From: Duganella sp. CF458
GTDB lineage: Bacteria > Pseudomonadota > Gammaproteobacteria > Burkholderiales > Burkholderiaceae_D
Assembly: GCF_900113115.1 (NCBI RefSeq)
Contig: NZ_FOOF01000008.1
Span: 239,293 to 303,292, forward strand
Direction of reading: 5' to 3'
Length of the DNA stretch: 64,000 nt
A model generated the notes under the pieces. The model was not told where the DNA came from. It was given only the letters and a program-made list of their open reading frames with translations, and made no database searches. The number at the start of each line of letters is the position of its first letter. Positions within the stretch are counted from its first letter, which is position 1. The position numbers and the translations under genes are program-made. This document shows, in pieces, positions 1 to 8,751 of the stretch.

Positions 1-1037
1 AGCTGGAAGACGTGGTCATGGGCTGCGCCAACCCCGAGGGCGCCACCGGCGGCAATATCGCGCGCCAGATCGCCTTGCGCGGCGGCGCGCCGGTCACGGT
101 GCCGGGCATGACCATCAACCGCTTCTGCTCGTCCGGCCTGCAAGCCATCGCCACCGCCGCCCAGCGCGTGCTGGCGGGCGAGGGCGAGATCTTTGCGGCC
201 GGTGGTGTCGAATCGATCTCCTGCGTGCAGCAGGAAATGAACCTGCACATGTACCAGGACGTGTGGCTGAATGAGCACAAGCCGGCGATCTACCTGCCCA
301 TGCTGCAGACCGCGGAAATTGTCGCCCAGCGCTACGGCATTCCGAAACAGCGCCAGGATGAGTATGGTGTGCAAAGCCAGCAGCGTGCCGCGGCGGCCCA
401 GGCAGCGGGGCTGTTCGACGCCGAGATCGCGCCGATCACCGTCACCATGGGCGTGGCGGACAAGTCAAGCGGCATGCTGGGCACGCGCGCGGTCACCATC
501 TCCGCCGATGAAGGCATCCGGGCCGACACCACGCTCGAAGCGGTGCGCGGCATCCGCACCGCGCTGCCGGGCGGCGTGATCACGGCCGGCAATGCCAGCC
601 AGTTTTCCGACGGCGCGTCCTGCGCCATCGTCATGAGCGACCGCGCCGCCGCCGCCAAAGGCTTGCAGGCGCTGGGCGTGTTCCGCGGCTTCGCGGTGGC
701 GGGCTGCGAGCCCGATGAAATGGGCATCGGCCCGGTTTTCGCGGTGCCCAAGCTGCTCAATCGCGCCGGCCTGAAGGTCGACGACATCGGCCTGTGGGAG
801 TTGAATGAAGCCTTCGCCGTGCAGGTGCTGTATTGCGCCGACAAGCTGGGCATCCCGCTGGAGCGCTTGAACGTCAACGGCGGCGCCATCGCGGTCGGCC
901 ATCCTTACGGCGTCTCCGGCGCCCGCATGGTCGGCCACGCGCTGATCGAGGGCAAGCGCCGCGGCGTCAAGTATGTGGTGGTCACCATGTGCATCGGTGG
1001 CGGCCAGGGTGCGGCAGGCCTGTTCGAGGTGCTGTGA
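1..1037 (+). CDS. Acetyl-CoA acyltransferase (thiolase), 5'-truncated by the window
   Basis: Thiolases cleave 3-ketoacyl-CoA with CoA, or run the reverse condensation. The reading frame is already open at base 3 and the family is about 390-400 residues, so roughly the first 50 residues lie outside the window. The nucleophilic cysteine is in NRFCSSG, the catalytic histidine in GHPYG, and the second active-site cysteine in CIGGGQG close to the C-terminus. The stop codon overlaps the ATG of the acyl-CoA dehydrogenase (TGATG), so the two are probably translationally coupled. The context of dehydrogenase, SDRs and an enoyl or alkenal reductase suggests a beta-oxidation-like operon; the exact substrate cannot be read from the sequence. 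Confidence 0.93.
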   Translation, partial: LEDVVMGCANPEGATGGNIARQIALRGGAPVTVPGMTINRFCSSGLQAIATAAQRVLAGEGEIFAAGGVESISCVQQEMNLHMYQDVWLNEHKPAIYLPMLQTAEIVAQRYGIPKQRQDEYGVQSQQRAAAAQAAGLFDAEIAPITVTMGVADKSSGMLGTRAVTISADEGIRADTTLEAVRGIRTALPGGVITAGNASQFSDGASCAIVMSDRAAAAKGLQALGVFRGFAVAGCEPDEMGIGPVFAVPKLLNRAGLKVDDIGLWELNEAFAVQVLYCADKLGIPLERLNVNGGAIAVGHPYGVSGARMVGHALIEGKRRGVKYVVVTMCIGGGQGAAGLFEVL

Positions 1038-2860
1038 TGGCGTCCCGGCTGCTGAACCGCCGCGATGTGGAATTCATGCTCTATGACTGGCTCGACGCGG
1101 AGCGCCTGGCCGGGCGCCCGCGCTTTGCCGACCATAGCCGCGAGACTTTCACGGCCGCGCTGGACACCGCCGAACAGATTGCGTCCGAGCTGTTCGCGCC
1201 GCACAACAAGCTGAGCGACCAGCAGGAACCGCACTTCGACGGCGCGCGGGTCAGCGTGATTCCGGAAGTGAAACGTGCGCTGGACGCGTTCTCGGCGGCG
1301 GGCCTGATGGCCGCCGGCCATGATTACGCCTTGGGCGGCATGCAGTTGCCGCTGACCGTGGAGAAGGCGGTCACGGCCTATTTCACCGCCGCCAACATGG
1401 CCACGTCCAGTTACGCCTTCCTCACCATCGGCAACGCCAACACACTGCTGAAATGCGCCTCCACCGCGCAGGTGGAGCATTTCGTGCGGCCCATGCTGGA
1501 GGGCCGCTGGTTCGGCACCATGTGCCTGAGCGAACCGCAGGCCGGCTCCAGTCTGTCGGACATTAGCACCCGCGCCGCGCCTGACCCGGACGTGCCCGGC
1601 CAGTACCGCGTGTGCGGGAACAAGATGTGGATTTCCGGCGGCGAGCACGAATTGGCTGAGAACATCGTCCACCTTGTGCTGGCCAAGATCCCCGGCGCCG
1701 ACGGCAAGCTGGTGGCGGGGGTGAAAGGTATCTCGCTGTTCATCGTCCCCAAATTCCTCGACAACGGCGAGCGCAACGACATCGCCCTGGCCGGCCTGAA
1801 CCACAAGATGGGCAACCGCGGCACCACCAACTGCCTGCTGAACTTCGGCGAAGGGCGCCACTTGCCGGGCGGCCGCAGCGGCGCCGTCGGCTACCTGGTG
1901 GGCCGCGCGGGCCAGGGCCTGTTGAATATGTTCCATATGATGAACGAGGCCCGCATCGGCGTCGGCCTGGCAGCGGCGGTACTGGGCTACACCGGCTACC
2001 TGCACGCGCTGGAATATGCCCGTGAGCGCCCGCAAGGCCGCCATCCGGCCGCCAAAGACCCGTCATCGCCGCAACTGCCGATCATCGCCCATACCGACGT
2101 GCGGCGCATGCTGCTGGCGCAAAAGGCCTACGTGGAAGGCGCGCTGGGCCTGTGCCTGTACAGCGCGCGCCTGGTCGACGATGAGCATACCGGCGAGACA
2201 CCGGAAGTGCGCCAGCGCGCCGGCCGCCTGCTGGAGTTCCTGACGCCGATCACCAAGTCCTGGCCTTCGCAATGGGGCCTGGAGGCAAACAACCTGGCGA
2301 TCCAGGTCCACGGCGGCTATGGCTACACGCGCGAGTACAACGTCGAGCAGTTCTACCGCGATAACCGCTTGAACCAGATCCACGAAGGCACGCACGGTAT
2401 CCACGGCCTGGACCTGCTGGGCCGCAAGGCCAGCATCCACGATGGGGCCTTGCTCAAGACCATGGCGGAGGAAATCCGCGCCACCGTGCAGGCGGCCAGG
2501 AACACCGGCCGCGGCGCCGATGCGCGCCAGCTGGACGCGCACGCCAGCGCGCTCGATGCCGCCTGGTGCCGGGTTGAACAAGTGACGCAGGCGCTGTATG
2601 CTGCCTCCGACCTTAACCAGACCCTGGCCAACGCTACGGTCTACCTGGAGGCGGTGGGGCATGTGGTGGTGGCGTGGATATGGCTGCAGCAGGCCATGGC
2701 AGCTGTCGCCAAGCTGCCGGAAGAGGACAGCTTCCGGCGCGGAAAACTGCAAGCCTGCCGTTATTTCTACCAATGGGAGCTGCCCAAGGTCCAGCCGCAG
2801 CTGGATCTTCTGGCCGCCCTCGATACGACCACGCTCGACATGCAGGATGCGTGGTTCTGA
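1037..2860 (+). CDS. Acyl-CoA dehydrogenase, large DmdC-like type
   Basis: A 607-residue FAD-dependent acyl-CoA dehydrogenase, expected to make the 2,3-enoyl-CoA. The length is about 200 residues above short-chain family members and matches the DmdC/AcdB-like group, which carries an extra C-terminal helical domain. The middle domain shows MCLSEPQAGSSLSD, and the C-terminal part has GGYGYTREY followed by QIHEGTHGIHGLD, where the glutamate is the likely catalytic base. The start is the ATG overlapping the thiolase stop; an in-frame extension upstream only overlaps thiolase coding sequence. Whether the substrate is a fatty acyl-CoA or a methylmercaptopropionyl-CoA-like compound is open; no other DMSP gene is present. 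Confidence 0.92.
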   Translation: MASRLLNRRDVEFMLYDWLDAERLAGRPRFADHSRETFTAALDTAEQIASELFAPHNKLSDQQEPHFDGARVSVIPEVKRALDAFSAAGLMAAGHDYALGGMQLPLTVEKAVTAYFTAANMATSSYAFLTIGNANTLLKCASTAQVEHFVRPMLEGRWFGTMCLSEPQAGSSLSDISTRAAPDPDVPGQYRVCGNKMWISGGEHELAENIVHLVLAKIPGADGKLVAGVKGISLFIVPKFLDNGERNDIALAGLNHKMGNRGTTNCLLNFGEGRHLPGGRSGAVGYLVGRAGQGLLNMFHMMNEARIGVGLAAAVLGYTGYLHALEYARERPQGRHPAAKDPSSPQLPIIAHTDVRRMLLAQKAYVEGALGLCLYSARLVDDEHTGETPEVRQRAGRLLEFLTPITKSWPSQWGLEANNLAIQVHGGYGYTREYNVEQFYRDNRLNQIHEGTHGIHGLDLLGRKASIHDGALLKTMAEEIRATVQAARNTGRGADARQLDAHASALDAAWCRVEQVTQALYAASDLNQTLANATVYLEAVGHVVVAWIWLQQAMAAVAKLPEEDSFRRGKLQACRYFYQWELPKVQPQLDLLAALDTTTLDMQDAWF

Positions 2861-2870
2861 GGATTAGCGA

Positions 2871-3173
2871 ATGATCAAGCACATCGTCATGTGGAAGCTG
2901 AAAGAGCACGCCGAAGGCGCCGACCGCGCCACCAATGCCGCCAGGATGAAGCAGCAATTGCTGGCCTGCGCCGGCATCGTGCCCGGCATCCTGACACTGG
3001 AGGTGGGCATTGCCGAACCGGGCCTGGAGGCCACCTACGACGTCGTGCTGTACTCCGAATTCGAAAACAAGGAAGCGCTCGACGCATACCAGTCGCACCC
3101 GCAGCACCAGGCTCTTAAGCCATTCTTCGGCGCTGTGCGCGAGGCGCGCCAGTGCATGGATTACTCACTATAA
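2871..3173 (+). CDS. Dabb family stress-responsive alpha/beta-barrel protein
   Basis: A 100-residue protein beginning MIKHIVMWKLKE, the usual opening of Dabb (stress-responsive A/B barrel) domains. It continues with LEVGIAEPG, YDVVLYSEFEN and a YQSHPQHQ motif near the end. These ferredoxin-like proteins dimerise; some members act in aromatic or fatty-acid catabolism, but most have no known reaction. It lies 10 bases after the acyl-CoA dehydrogenase and 10 bases before the first SDR, so it is part of the same operon. The function inside the pathway is not known. Confidence 0.85.
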   Translation: MIKHIVMWKLKEHAEGADRATNAARMKQQLLACAGIVPGILTLEVGIAEPGLEATYDVVLYSEFENKEALDAYQSHPQHQALKPFFGAVREARQCMDYSL

Positions 3174-3183
3174 GGACTCGAAC

Positions 3184-3969
3184 ATGCGAACTACCCAGGA
3201 ACTCTTCGACCTCGCAGGCAAAACCGCACTGGTCACCGGCGGCTCGCGCGGCCTGGGCCTGCAAATGGCCCTGGCGCTGGGTGAGTTGGGCGCCAAGGTG
3301 GTGCTCACCTCGCGCAAGCAGGCCGACCTGGACGAGGCAGTTGCCGTGTTGCAGGAGCGCGGCGTCGAAGCCTTCGCCATCGCCGCCGACCTGGGCAAGG
3401 AAGCGTCGATCGATCCGCTGGTGGACGCTGCGCTGCACGCGTTGGGCGGCCATATCGACATCCTGGTCAACAATGCCGGCGCCACCTGGGGCGCTCCCGC
3501 GGAAGACTATCCGCTGGAAGCCTGGGACAAGGTGATGAACCTGAACGTGCGCAGCATCTTCCTGCTGTCGCAAGCGGTCGGCAAGCGTTCCATGATCCCG
3601 CGCCGCTCCGGCCGCATTATCAATATCGCATCGATCGCCGGCCTGGCAGGCAATGGCCCCGGCACCATGAAGACCGTCGCTTACAATACGTCCAAGGCGG
3701 CCTTGATCAATTTCACCCGCGCCCTTGCCGGCGAATGGGGCGAGTACGGCATCAACGTCAATGCTTTGGCGCCGGGATTCTTCCCTTCGAAGCTGAGCGC
3801 TGGCGTGATCAAGGCCATGGGTGAAGACAAGCTGGCGGCGGCAGCACCGCTGCAGCGCCTGGGCGGCGAGGAGGACTTGAAGGGCGCGGTTGCGCTGTTC
3901 GCTTCCGACGCCGGCCGGCACATTACCGGCCAGGTCCTGGCAGTGGATGGCGGGGTCTCGGCAGTCTAA
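3184..3969 (+). CDS. SDR family oxidoreductase
   Basis: A 261-residue short-chain dehydrogenase/reductase. The cofactor motif TGGSRGLG is near residue 20, the structural NNAG motif follows mid-protein, and the catalytic pair is in YNTSKAAL. The C-terminal GQVLAVDGG is typical of FabG-like members. The chosen ATG has an AAGGA ribosome-binding site; the frame is open further upstream but only across the Dabb gene. In this operon it probably oxidises a 3-hydroxyacyl-CoA or a related alcohol; this is inferred from position. Confidence 0.88.
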   Translation: MRTTQELFDLAGKTALVTGGSRGLGLQMALALGELGAKVVLTSRKQADLDEAVAVLQERGVEAFAIAADLGKEASIDPLVDAALHALGGHIDILVNNAGATWGAPAEDYPLEAWDKVMNLNVRSIFLLSQAVGKRSMIPRRSGRIINIASIAGLAGNGPGTMKTVAYNTSKAALINFTRALAGEWGEYGINVNALAPGFFPSKLSAGVIKAMGEDKLAAAAPLQRLGGEEDLKGAVALFASDAGRHITGQVLAVDGGVSAV

Positions 3970-3978
3970 GGAGTTTGC

Positions 3979-4977
3979 ATGACTAAGTATCATCGCATCG
4001 TGCTGGCCTCGCGCCCGCGCGGTGTCGTCGTGCCGGAAAATTTCCGGCTTGAAGAAGTGGACGTGCCGGCGCTGGCCGAGGGCCAGGTCCTGGTGCGCAA
4101 CCATTACCTGTCGCTGGACCCGTATATGCGCGGGCGCATGAGCGACGCCAAAAGCTACGCCGCGCCGCAGCCGCTCGACCAGACCATGATCGGCGGCACC
4201 GTGGGTGAGGTGATCGGGTCGCGCAACGCCCATTTCGCCGTCGGCGAGTTCGTGGCCGGCATGTTCGGCTGGGCCGAGATGGGGTTGTCCGATGGCGCCG
4301 GACTGCGCAAGGTCGACACCGGCGCGATCCCGCCATCGGCCCACTTGGGCGTGGTCGGCATGCCCGGCATGACCGCCTGGTATGGCATGCATGAGATCCT
4401 GCGTCCGAAGCTGGGCGAAACCGTGGTGGTATCGGCCGCCAGCGGTGCGGTGGGCAGCGCGGTCGGCCAACTGGCCAAGCTGGCCGGCTGCCGGGCGGTC
4501 GGCATCGCCGGCGGCAAAGCGAAATGCGATTACGTGGTCAAGGAACTGGGCTTCGATGCCTGCGTCGACTACAAGGGCGGCAACCTGAAGGCCGAGCTGG
4601 CGGCGGCCACGCCCGGCGGCATCGACGCCATCTTTGAAAATGTCGGCGGCGAAGTCTTCGACACCGCGCTGGGCCGCACCAATGCCTTCGCCCGCGTTGC
4701 CCTGTGCGGCCTGCTGGCCGGCTACACCGGCGCCGAGATCCCGATCCGCAACGCCAAGAAACTGCTCCTGAGCCGCATCACGCTGCGCGGCTTCATCGTC
4801 ACCGAACATATGGATATGTGGCCGCAAGGCCTGTCTGAAATGGGCAGGCTGGTCGCAGCGGGCAAGCTGAAATACCGCGAAACGATTTCCCAGGGCTTGG
4901 CCTCCGCGCCGGACGCCCTTATCGGCCTGCTGCAAGGCCACAACTTCGGCAAACAACTTGTGAAACTCACTCCATGA
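3979..4977 (+). CDS. NADP-dependent MDR oxidoreductase (PTGR/CurA type)
   Basis: A 332-residue zinc-independent medium-chain reductase. It has the leukotriene B4 dehydrogenase / CurA signature YLSLDPYMRGRM near residue 40, and the nucleotide-binding stretch SAASGAVGSAVGQLAK near residue 155. Family members reduce the carbon-carbon double bond of enones or alkenals with NADPH. The gene lies 9 bases after the SDR, and its stop overlaps the next start (ATGA), placing it firmly in the catabolic operon. Confidence 0.88.
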   Translation: MTKYHRIVLASRPRGVVVPENFRLEEVDVPALAEGQVLVRNHYLSLDPYMRGRMSDAKSYAAPQPLDQTMIGGTVGEVIGSRNAHFAVGEFVAGMFGWAEMGLSDGAGLRKVDTGAIPPSAHLGVVGMPGMTAWYGMHEILRPKLGETVVVSAASGAVGSAVGQLAKLAGCRAVGIAGGKAKCDYVVKELGFDACVDYKGGNLKAELAAATPGGIDAIFENVGGEVFDTALGRTNAFARVALCGLLAGYTGAEIPIRNAKKLLLSRITLRGFIVTEHMDMWPQGLSEMGRLVAAGKLKYRETISQGLASAPDALIGLLQGHNFGKQLVKLTP

Positions 4978-5870
4978 AAAACTTCCAAGGCAAGGTCGCA
5001 GTAATCACCGGTGGCGCCAGCGGCTTTGGCCGCGAGTTCGCGCTGAAAGCCCATTCGCTCGGCATGAAGCTGGTGCTGGCCGACGTGCAGCAGGACGCGC
5101 TTGACGCCACCGCCGCGGAATTGCGCGGGCAGGGCGCCCAGGTCGTGGCCGTACGCTGCGACGTACGCAAGTCGTCTGAAGTGCAGGCGCTGGCCGATGC
5201 GGCGATGCGCGAGTTCGGCGCGGTGCACCTGGTCTTCAACAACGCCGGCGTCGGCTTCGGCGGCCTGCTGTGGGAAGCGACCGAAGCGGATTGGGATTGG
5301 GTGATGGGCGTGAACGTGTCGGGCGTGATCCACGGCGTACGCGTCTTCACGCCGCTGATGCTTGAATGCGCCAGGCGCGACCCGGATTATGAAGGCCACA
5401 TCGTCAATACCTCGTCGATGGCCGGCGTGCTCTGCCCGCCGGTGATGGGCGTCTACAACGTGTCCAAGCACGCGGTCGTGGCGTTGACGGAGAGCCTGTA
5501 TCACGATCTGTCGCTGGTGCAGGCGCCGATCAGCGCCTCGGTGCTGTGCCCATTCTTCGTCCCGACCGGCATCCACCAGTCGCACCGCAACCGGCCCGGC
5601 GACACGCCGATGGAGGGCAAGCCGACCGCCAGCCAGATGGCGGCGCAGGCCATGGTGAGCAAGGCCGTCACCTCGGGCAAGGTGTCCGCGCAAGACGTGG
5701 CGCAACTGACCTTTGCTGCCATCGCCGACGGCAGGTTCTACATCTTCACCCACCCTCAGGCGCTGGACGGGGTGGCGCAGCGGGCACGCGACATGGTGGC
5801 ACAGGACAATCCGGCCGATCCGTACGCGGCTACGCCGCAGGTTCGTGAGGCCTTGCGCGCAATGTTGTGA
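4974..5870 (+). CDS. SDR family oxidoreductase
   Basis: A second short-chain dehydrogenase, 298 residues, different from the one at 3184. TGGASGFG binds the cofactor, FNNAGVGFGG is the NNAG element and YNVSKHAVVALTE carries the catalytic Tyr and Lys. The C-terminal 40 residues extend past the minimal fold. The start codon overlaps the stop of the MDR gene by four bases. The substrate is not determinable; it is the last clearly catabolic gene of the operon. Confidence 0.87.
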   Translation: MKNFQGKVAVITGGASGFGREFALKAHSLGMKLVLADVQQDALDATAAELRGQGAQVVAVRCDVRKSSEVQALADAAMREFGAVHLVFNNAGVGFGGLLWEATEADWDWVMGVNVSGVIHGVRVFTPLMLECARRDPDYEGHIVNTSSMAGVLCPPVMGVYNVSKHAVVALTESLYHDLSLVQAPISASVLCPFFVPTGIHQSHRNRPGDTPMEGKPTASQMAAQAMVSKAVTSGKVSAQDVAQLTFAAIADGRFYIFTHPQALDGVAQRARDMVAQDNPADPYAATPQVREALRAML

Positions 5871-5883
5871 GAGAATGCGCGGC

Positions 5884-6306
5884 ATGACGACAACACTCCG
5901 CTTTGGCGATTGGGCCGCCATGCAGGCCGATGCAAAACCGATCCGCATGGAAGTCTTCGTGCAGGAACAGAACGTGCCGGCCGACCTGGAAATGGACGAC
6001 AGGGATGCCCTCTGCCTGCACGCGGTGGCATACGATGCCGCGGGCAAGGCGCTCGGCACCGGCCGCCTGCTGCCCGATGGCCATATCGGGCGCATGGCGG
6101 TGCTGCGCAGCGCGCGCGGTGCGGGCGTCGGCGGCGCGATCCTTGAAGGCCTGATGGAGAAGGCCCGCGAGCGCGGCGACGGCAAGGTTGTCCTCAGCGC
6201 CCAGACCCACGCGGCGGCGTTTTACCTGGCCCACGGTTTCGCCATGGCAGGTGATGTCTTCCACGAAGCGGGTATTCCCCACATCGAAATGCACTACGAA
6301 TTCTAG
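5884..6306 (+). CDS. GNAT family N-acetyltransferase (ElaA/YjcF-like)
   Basis: About 140 residues. The N-terminal region has VFVQEQNVPADLEMDD, typical of ElaA/YjcF-type acetyltransferases. The acetyl-CoA loop is in RSARGAGVGGAILEGLM, with Arg/Gly-x-Gly-x-Gly character, and HGFAMAGDVFHEAGIPHIEM closes the fold. An alternative in-frame ATG lies nine bases upstream at 5875. The gene follows the SDR by 13 bases. The acceptor is unknown. Confidence 0.82.
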   Translation: MTTTLRFGDWAAMQADAKPIRMEVFVQEQNVPADLEMDDRDALCLHAVAYDAAGKALGTGRLLPDGHIGRMAVLRSARGAGVGGAILEGLMEKARERGDGKVVLSAQTHAAAFYLAHGFAMAGDVFHEAGIPHIEMHYEF

Positions 6307-6315
6307 GAGTTGAAA

Positions 6316-6573
6316 ATGAAACGTTCGATCATCGCGCTCGCTGTTTGCGCAGTGTTTGGCGCGGGCTTCCTCGCCGGTTCCATCAGCCCGATCCAGGTCG
6401 CGCAGGCCCAGGTCGGCAGCCCGGGCATGCAATGGCCGGCTGCCGCCGCGGCGCCCGCCACGACCAACGGCCCGACCCATTTCTACGCCATCGATACCGG
6501 TACCCGCACCCTGATTTCCTGTTCCCGCCAGGGCAAGGAAAAACCATCCTGCGTGCGGGAGCAGCTGCCTTAA
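6316..6573 (+). CDS. Small secreted hypothetical protein
   Basis: An 85-residue protein with a clear Sec signal peptide: MKRS, a hydrophobic core rich in Ala, Val and Gly, and a likely AQA cleavage site near residue 28. The mature part is about 55 residues with two cysteines near the end. The ATG has a TAGGAG ribosome-binding site. I do not recognise a family. It converges on the NRDE gene with overlapping stop codons at 6570-6573. Confidence 0.65.
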   Translation: MKRSIIALAVCAVFGAGFLAGSISPIQVAQAQVGSPGMQWPAAAAAPATTNGPTHFYAIDTGTRTLISCSRQGKEKPSCVREQLP

Positions 6574-7316
6574 CGGATCTGGACTTCGTGCAGCTCCGCC
6601 GGTGCGTCGGAATACAGCTTGACGACGGTGGAACTGCGCGTGCCGTAGTTGGGCGATTCGATTTTCACTGCCGACAGCAAGCGTTCAAGTTCCAGCGGGA
6701 CGCCGGTTTCCGGCAAGCGCATGTCCGGCGCGCGGGTCGTGTCCGACAACATCTCGAAGTAGGCGTCTGCCGGGGCGCCCAGACACAGCAGGCTGGCGAA
6801 TTGCGCCTTCGTCTTCAGCACCTTCGGCCATGCCGAGTCGAGCAGGGCGTTCGACAGGCCATAAATCCCCGGTTCCAGCGGTTGGCCGTTGCGCGGGTCG
6901 TCATTTCCCTTGTTCGAGTACCAGACCAGCTCCTGGCCGTCGCACAGGACCAGGTTGAAACCGTTGTACTCGCCAGCGGCCGGGGCGACCTGCGCCACAT
7001 ACTCCTGCGCCGTCGTGGCGCCTGCCAGGAAATCGGCCACCAGCTGGCCGCGTGATGGCGCCAGCGGATTGTGCTCCTGCGGATTGCGCACGTTGGTGAT
7101 CGCGGCAAAGCGCGAAGGCCCGCCCTGGCCGGCTTCGGGGCGCGTAATTCCCATCCAGCTGCCGCCGGCCTTCAGATCCCGTCCCGCGTAAATATGCGGC
7201 GCATCCGGCCATGGCGCGGCCGGCGTCGTATCGCGGTCGTAGAATTCATCGCGGTTGGCCGCGGCAATCAGCGGCACCCCGGGCACCACCTGCCAGGCAA
7301 ATACGATCAGGCACAT
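6570..7316 (-). CDS. NRDE family protein (TANGO2 homologue)
   Basis: A 248-residue protein starting MCLIVFAWQ and containing the family-defining AANRDEFYDRD near residue 20, followed by AGRDLKAGGSWMGI. The family has an Ntn-hydrolase-like look with Cys2 as possible nucleophile, and the eukaryotic homologue TANGO2 has been linked to haem and lipid handling. No bacterial reaction is established. Its start overlaps the end of the upstream DUF4936 gene by ten bases, so the two are probably co-transcribed with ygfZ. Confidence 0.85.
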   Translation of the reverse strand: MCLIVFAWQVVPGVPLIAAANRDEFYDRDTTPAAPWPDAPHIYAGRDLKAGGSWMGITRPEAGQGGPSRFAAITNVRNPQEHNPLAPSRGQLVADFLAGATTAQEYVAQVAPAAGEYNGFNLVLCDGQELVWYSNKGNDDPRNGQPLEPGIYGLSNALLDSAWPKVLKTKAQFASLLCLGAPADAYFEMLSDTTRAPDMRLPETGVPLELERLLSAVKIESPNYGTRSSTVVKLYSDAPAELHEVQIR

Positions 7317-7597
7317 GGCGGCAAATCCTCGAAGAGTTCAACATGGCGCGGCCCGCTGGTCCAGCGCGCCAGGCCGGCTTGCGCCACGGCGGCGTCGAGC
7401 GCGGCCACGAAAGCATCGCCGGCGATCGCTGGATACACTTCCATCCAGGTCTGCACGCCATCAGGGGCCAAGGGGCGGCGCTTAAGCTGCGCCGCCACCC
7501 CATGCGCCACCGACAGCGCTGACTGCATGGCGACGACCGCCCCCTGCAGGCCAGCCGCCTGTGCGGCCTGCACCTTGTAATACACGTAGAGGTCCAT
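7307..7597 (-). CDS. DUF4936 family protein
   Basis: A 96-residue cytoplasmic protein beginning MDLYVYYKVQ, with a mid-protein block TWMEVYPAIAGDAFVAALDAA typical of the small beta-proteobacterial family DUF4936. No function is known. It sits two bases downstream of ygfZ and overlaps the NRDE gene, making a three-gene minus-strand operon. The family assignment is from memory of sequence style. Confidence 0.7.
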   Translation of the reverse strand: MDLYVYYKVQAAQAAGLQGAVVAMQSALSVAHGVAAQLKRRPLAPDGVQTWMEVYPAIAGDAFVAALDAAVAQAGLARWTSGPRHVELFEDLPPCA

Positions 7598-7599
7598 GT

Positions 7600-8607
7600 T
7601 CAGACGTCGAGCTTATCCAGCGCGTAGGGCAGGGGCTTGAACTGCAAGGCCGGCCCGCTGGCCGAGCCAAAGCGCACGTCGCCTGCTTCCAGCGCGTCCA
7701 GCTTCATTTCCACCAGGGCATCAACACCGCCCGCGCCATTGCGCGCCGTGTTGACCACCATGCCGCACGGTTGCGCCGGATCGGCCGGCGCGAAGACTTC
7801 GGCCCCCGGCGCCACCGACGCGTCGGCGATGGATGCCAGAGCGGTGCGGCGTTTCAGCTTGCCGAGGTATTGGCTGCGGGCCACGATTTCCTGGCCCGGA
7901 TAACAGCCTTTCTTGAAGTTCACGCCACCCAGCAGTTCGAAGTTGACCATCTGCGGCACAAACTGCTCCTGGGTGCCCGGGCCGACCTGCGGCACGCCTG
8001 CATGGATCTCGGACAGGCGCCAGGCTTCATTGCCGCCCACCAGCAGGCGGTCCTTCAGCATGGAAGCGGCCATGGAGGCGGTGTCCGCCGCAGCCAGCCA
8101 CAGGTAGCGCGGCGCGCCGAAGGCGTCGGCCACGCGCAGCACGGTGCCAAGCGGATGATCGATCTTGCTGAACGGCTTGGCCGGCAGCACGTCGAACCAG
8201 GTCTGCAGCACCGCTTCCGCATCGCCGCCGCCGAGGGCCAAGGTCACGTATTGCTCCGTGACGTCGGCCGGCTTGGTCTTGCTGCGCAGGATGAACATCT
8301 GCAAGCGTTTCTGCACCGCCGGCTGGATCGCGCGCGGCAGTTGCAGGAAGATCGATTCTGCTGTCTTCCACATCAGGAAGGACGCCAGCATGCGGCCCTT
8401 GGGCGAGCAATAGCCGGCCAGGCGCACCTCGCCCAGCCCCAGGTGTTCGACGTCGTTGGTCAACTGCTTATGCAGGAAGCTGGCCGATTCTTCGCCGGTA
8501 AAAGCGATCAGTCCCTGGTCGCCCAGCGGGGCGACAAAACCGCTTGCCAGCTGGCTGGTGGTCAGGGTTTCGTGTTCCTGTGTTAAAAGTTGATTCCAGT
8601 TATTCAT
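7600..8607 (-). CDS. ygfZ: Folate-binding protein YgfZ (Fe-S cluster maintenance)
   Basis: A 335-residue GcvT-like protein. It has the YgfZ signature KGCYPGQEIVAR near residue 230, including the conserved cysteine, and an N-terminal FLHKQLTNDVEHL block. YgfZ uses tetrahydrofolate to support repair or assembly of certain Fe-S enzymes, for example the radical SAM enzyme MiaB. The gene is divergent from mltG, an arrangement common in proteobacteria. Confidence 0.9.
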   Translation of the reverse strand: MNNWNQLLTQEHETLTTSQLASGFVAPLGDQGLIAFTGEESASFLHKQLTNDVEHLGLGEVRLAGYCSPKGRMLASFLMWKTAESIFLQLPRAIQPAVQKRLQMFILRSKTKPADVTEQYVTLALGGGDAEAVLQTWFDVLPAKPFSKIDHPLGTVLRVADAFGAPRYLWLAAADTASMAASMLKDRLLVGGNEAWRLSEIHAGVPQVGPGTQEQFVPQMVNFELLGGVNFKKGCYPGQEIVARSQYLGKLKRRTALASIADASVAPGAEVFAPADPAQPCGMVVNTARNGAGGVDALVEMKLDALEAGDVRFGSASGPALQFKPLPYALDKLDV

Positions 8608-8652
8608 AAAGTTCCGTATTCTGGCGATGAAAGCATTATCATTACGGCCTTC

Positions 8653-8658
8653 ATTATA
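8653..8658 (-). promoter_or_regulatory. Possible -10 box for the ygfZ operon
   Basis: Read on the minus strand this is a perfect TATAAT, about 45 bases upstream of the ygfZ ATG, in the divergent region between ygfZ and mltG. No convincing -35 box lies at the right distance, so the call rests on the -10 match and the position alone. Confidence 0.35.
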
Positions 8659-8751
8659 GTGATCCCGCGCAAATTCCGCCGGGGGCTTGGAAAAGGCTGT
8701 CGTCCAGGCTGAAACTGGTTCAAGATTGAGTTACCGAACGGGCATTTGGAA

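Noticed and set aside
3115..4956. Long minus-strand open frame (613 codons) opposite the SDR and MDR genes
   Set aside because: Antisense shadow; the plus-strand genes carry clear catalytic motifs and overlapping stops and starts.
6310..6573. TTG start upstream of the small secreted protein
   Set aside because: The ATG at 6316 is better placed after TAGGAG and gives a standard signal peptide.
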